A DNA stretch of 5,119 bases. Origin: an uncultured Oscillospiraceae bacterium. GTDB taxonomy: Bacteria > Bacillota > Clostridia > Oscillospirales > Oscillospiraceae. The notes under the pieces are model-generated. The model had not been told where the DNA came from, ran no database searches, and saw only the letters and a list, made by a program, of their open reading frames with translations. Shown piece after piece: positions 4,191 to 5,119 of the stretch (positions within the stretch are counted from its first letter, which is position 1; each line of letters begins with the position of its first letter). The stretch is taken from contig CAJFPI010000253.1 in assembly GCA_904398675.1 (NCBI GenBank), positions 1 through 5,119 on the forward strand, read 5' to 3'. The translations under genes were made by a program, and so were the position numbers.

Positions 4191-5084
4191 ATGGCACTGC
4201 GGGAGTGCGGGATGAATTTGAACAGAAACCTGAAGGAGCTGCAGCCGCATGGGAGCATTGCCTTTCCATGCGCTGCCTATGCCTCACACCGCACGGAAAA
4301 GATGGAGGACATCATTTCCTGGCACTGGCACGAGGAGATGGAGCTCATCTGCATCGAGCAGGGGCAGATGACAGTAAAAACGCCTGCAGCCTCCCTGCTT
4401 TTAGGGGAGGGCGATCTTGCAGCAATCAACTCCAACATCCTCCACTATGCCGCTGCGGCGCCGGAGTGTACGTTTCACTCCCTTGTTTTCAGCCCCATGC
4501 TGATTACCGGAAACAGCAATTCCGCGTTTGCCCAAAAATATATACAGCCTCTGCTGGCCTGCAGCTCCTTTTCCTGCTATCTGGCCGCTGGAAACGAAAG
4601 GGTTTCCCATTGGTTTCGCTGCGCATTTGAGGCCGCTGCGGAGGATCGTTACGGCTTTGAGTTTACTGTCCGCGAAAACCTCTCCCGCATCTGCCTTTTC
4701 CTCTGCGGGGAATATGAGCCGCATCTTGCCCGGGAGGCGGCGCCTTTAAACCAGGATCATCTCCGCATTCGGAAAATGCTGGACTGCATCCACCAGAATT
4801 TTGCCGCCGATATCACCCTGCAGGAGATATCCCGGGCGGCGGGGATCAGTGAAAGGGAGTGCCTGCGCTGTTTCAACAGGACGATCCAGATGTCTCCGAT
4901 CCAGTATCTGCTGAAATATCGCGTTATGCAGGGGGCGGAAAGGCTGCGGGGGAGTCCTGCAAGCAGTATTTCCGAGATCGCAACGAGCTGCGGCTTTGAC
5001 AGTCCCAGCAACTTTGCAAAAAACTTTAAGCGGTACTACGGCAAGACCCCCAGGGAATATCGGCGGCTGGCCGATCCGGGATGA
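4191..5084 (+). CDS. AraC-family regulator with N-terminal cupin sensor domain
   Basis: The 297-residue product has normal AraC length. Residues 22-105 form a cupin-like ligand-binding domain with SWHWHEEMEL (43-52), as in AraC-type sugar and metabolite sensors. A middle helical linker (about 115-185) is probably for dimerisation. The C-terminus carries the two HTH motifs: first ITLQEISRAAGISERECLRC (208-227), second around SISEIATSCGFDSPSNFAKN (259-278), then FKRYYGKTPREYRR (279-292), the hallmark end of the family. The ATG at 4191 follows AAAGGAGG by 7 bases. A later ATG (Met8) has no ribosome site of its own. It is divergent from the MFS transporter, its likely target. The ligand is probably the transported compound, which is inferred. 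No terminator is visible in the 35 bases that remain after the stop. Confidence 0.95.
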   Translation: MALRECGMNLNRNLKELQPHGSIAFPCAAYASHRTEKMEDIISWHWHEEMELICIEQGQMTVKTPAASLLLGEGDLAAINSNILHYAAAAPECTFHSLVFSPMLITGNSNSAFAQKYIQPLLACSSFSCYLAAGNERVSHWFRCAFEAAAEDRYGFEFTVRENLSRICLFLCGEYEPHLAREAAPLNQDHLRIRKMLDCIHQNFAADITLQEISRAAGISERECLRCFNRTIQMSPIQYLLKYRVMQGAERLRGSPASSISEIATSCGFDSPSNFAKNFKRYYGKTPREYRRLADPG

Positions 5085-5119
5085 TCCGGCGTCCGGCAGC
5101 CCTTCGCGTTTGCCCGGGA

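Noticed and set aside
4070..4258. N-terminal extension of the MFS frame (63 codons)
   Set aside because: It crosses the araC promoter and start, has no suitable ribosome site, and the AGGAGG at 4079-4084 fits the internal ATG and a standard MFS N-terminus.
5085..5119. Possible terminator or new gene after araC
   Set aside because: Only 35 bases remain. GATCCGG and CCGG repeats are present, but there is no stem with a T-run and no start site.

Overview
The window looks like a piece of a moderately GC-rich chromosome from a Gram-positive anaerobe of the Clostridia, perhaps an Oscillospiraceae-type gut bacterium. This is inferred from strong AGGAGG-type ribosome sites, sigma-A-like promoters with 17-bp spacers, GC-rich codon use with AT-rich promoter gaps, and the gene types (HxlR, XRE-cupin, AraC-cupin, LysE, MFS). 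No single sequence fixes the genus.

Left part (1-1670). A truncated Cys/Ala/Pro-rich small protein reads leftward off the window edge (1-138). It is divergent from an HxlR-family regulator (343-675). The gap between them carries a near-consensus promoter for hxlR, a promoter for the peptide gene, and a GTAC-N6-GTAC element on the peptide promoter's -35. hxlR ends in a strong intrinsic terminator (722-777). A structured non-coding stretch follows (778-1000): two perfect hairpins, a near-identical direct repeat, an extended -10 promoter, and a likely short structured RNA ending in T6 (about 900-966). Next is a two-TM, coiled-coil membrane protein gene that is broken by a -1 frameshift near 1309-1320.

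Middle (1591-2848). A leftward XRE-cupin regulator and a rightward LysE/RhtB-type exporter diverge from an AT-rich gap holding a perfect palindrome, GTTCGAT-TT-ATCGAAC. This is a typical local regulator-exporter pair for an amino acid or similar small metabolite.

Right part (2873-5084). A leftward MFS transporter diverges from a rightward AraC-type regulator with a cupin sensor domain. The gap contains a near-consensus araC promoter overlapped by the palindrome GACTTG-ATA-CAAGTC. It also contains a 40-nt hairpin whose arm covers part of the MFS Shine-Dalgarno. The LysE and MFS genes converge with only 24 bp between their stop codons, and a hairpin fills that gap.

Overall the window holds three divergent regulator-target pairs side by side, each with a visible candidate operator. 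I see no mobile element, CRISPR array, tRNA or rRNA. The least explained parts are the Cys-rich peptide with its HxlR control region, the structured 778-1000 stretch, and the frameshifted membrane protein.
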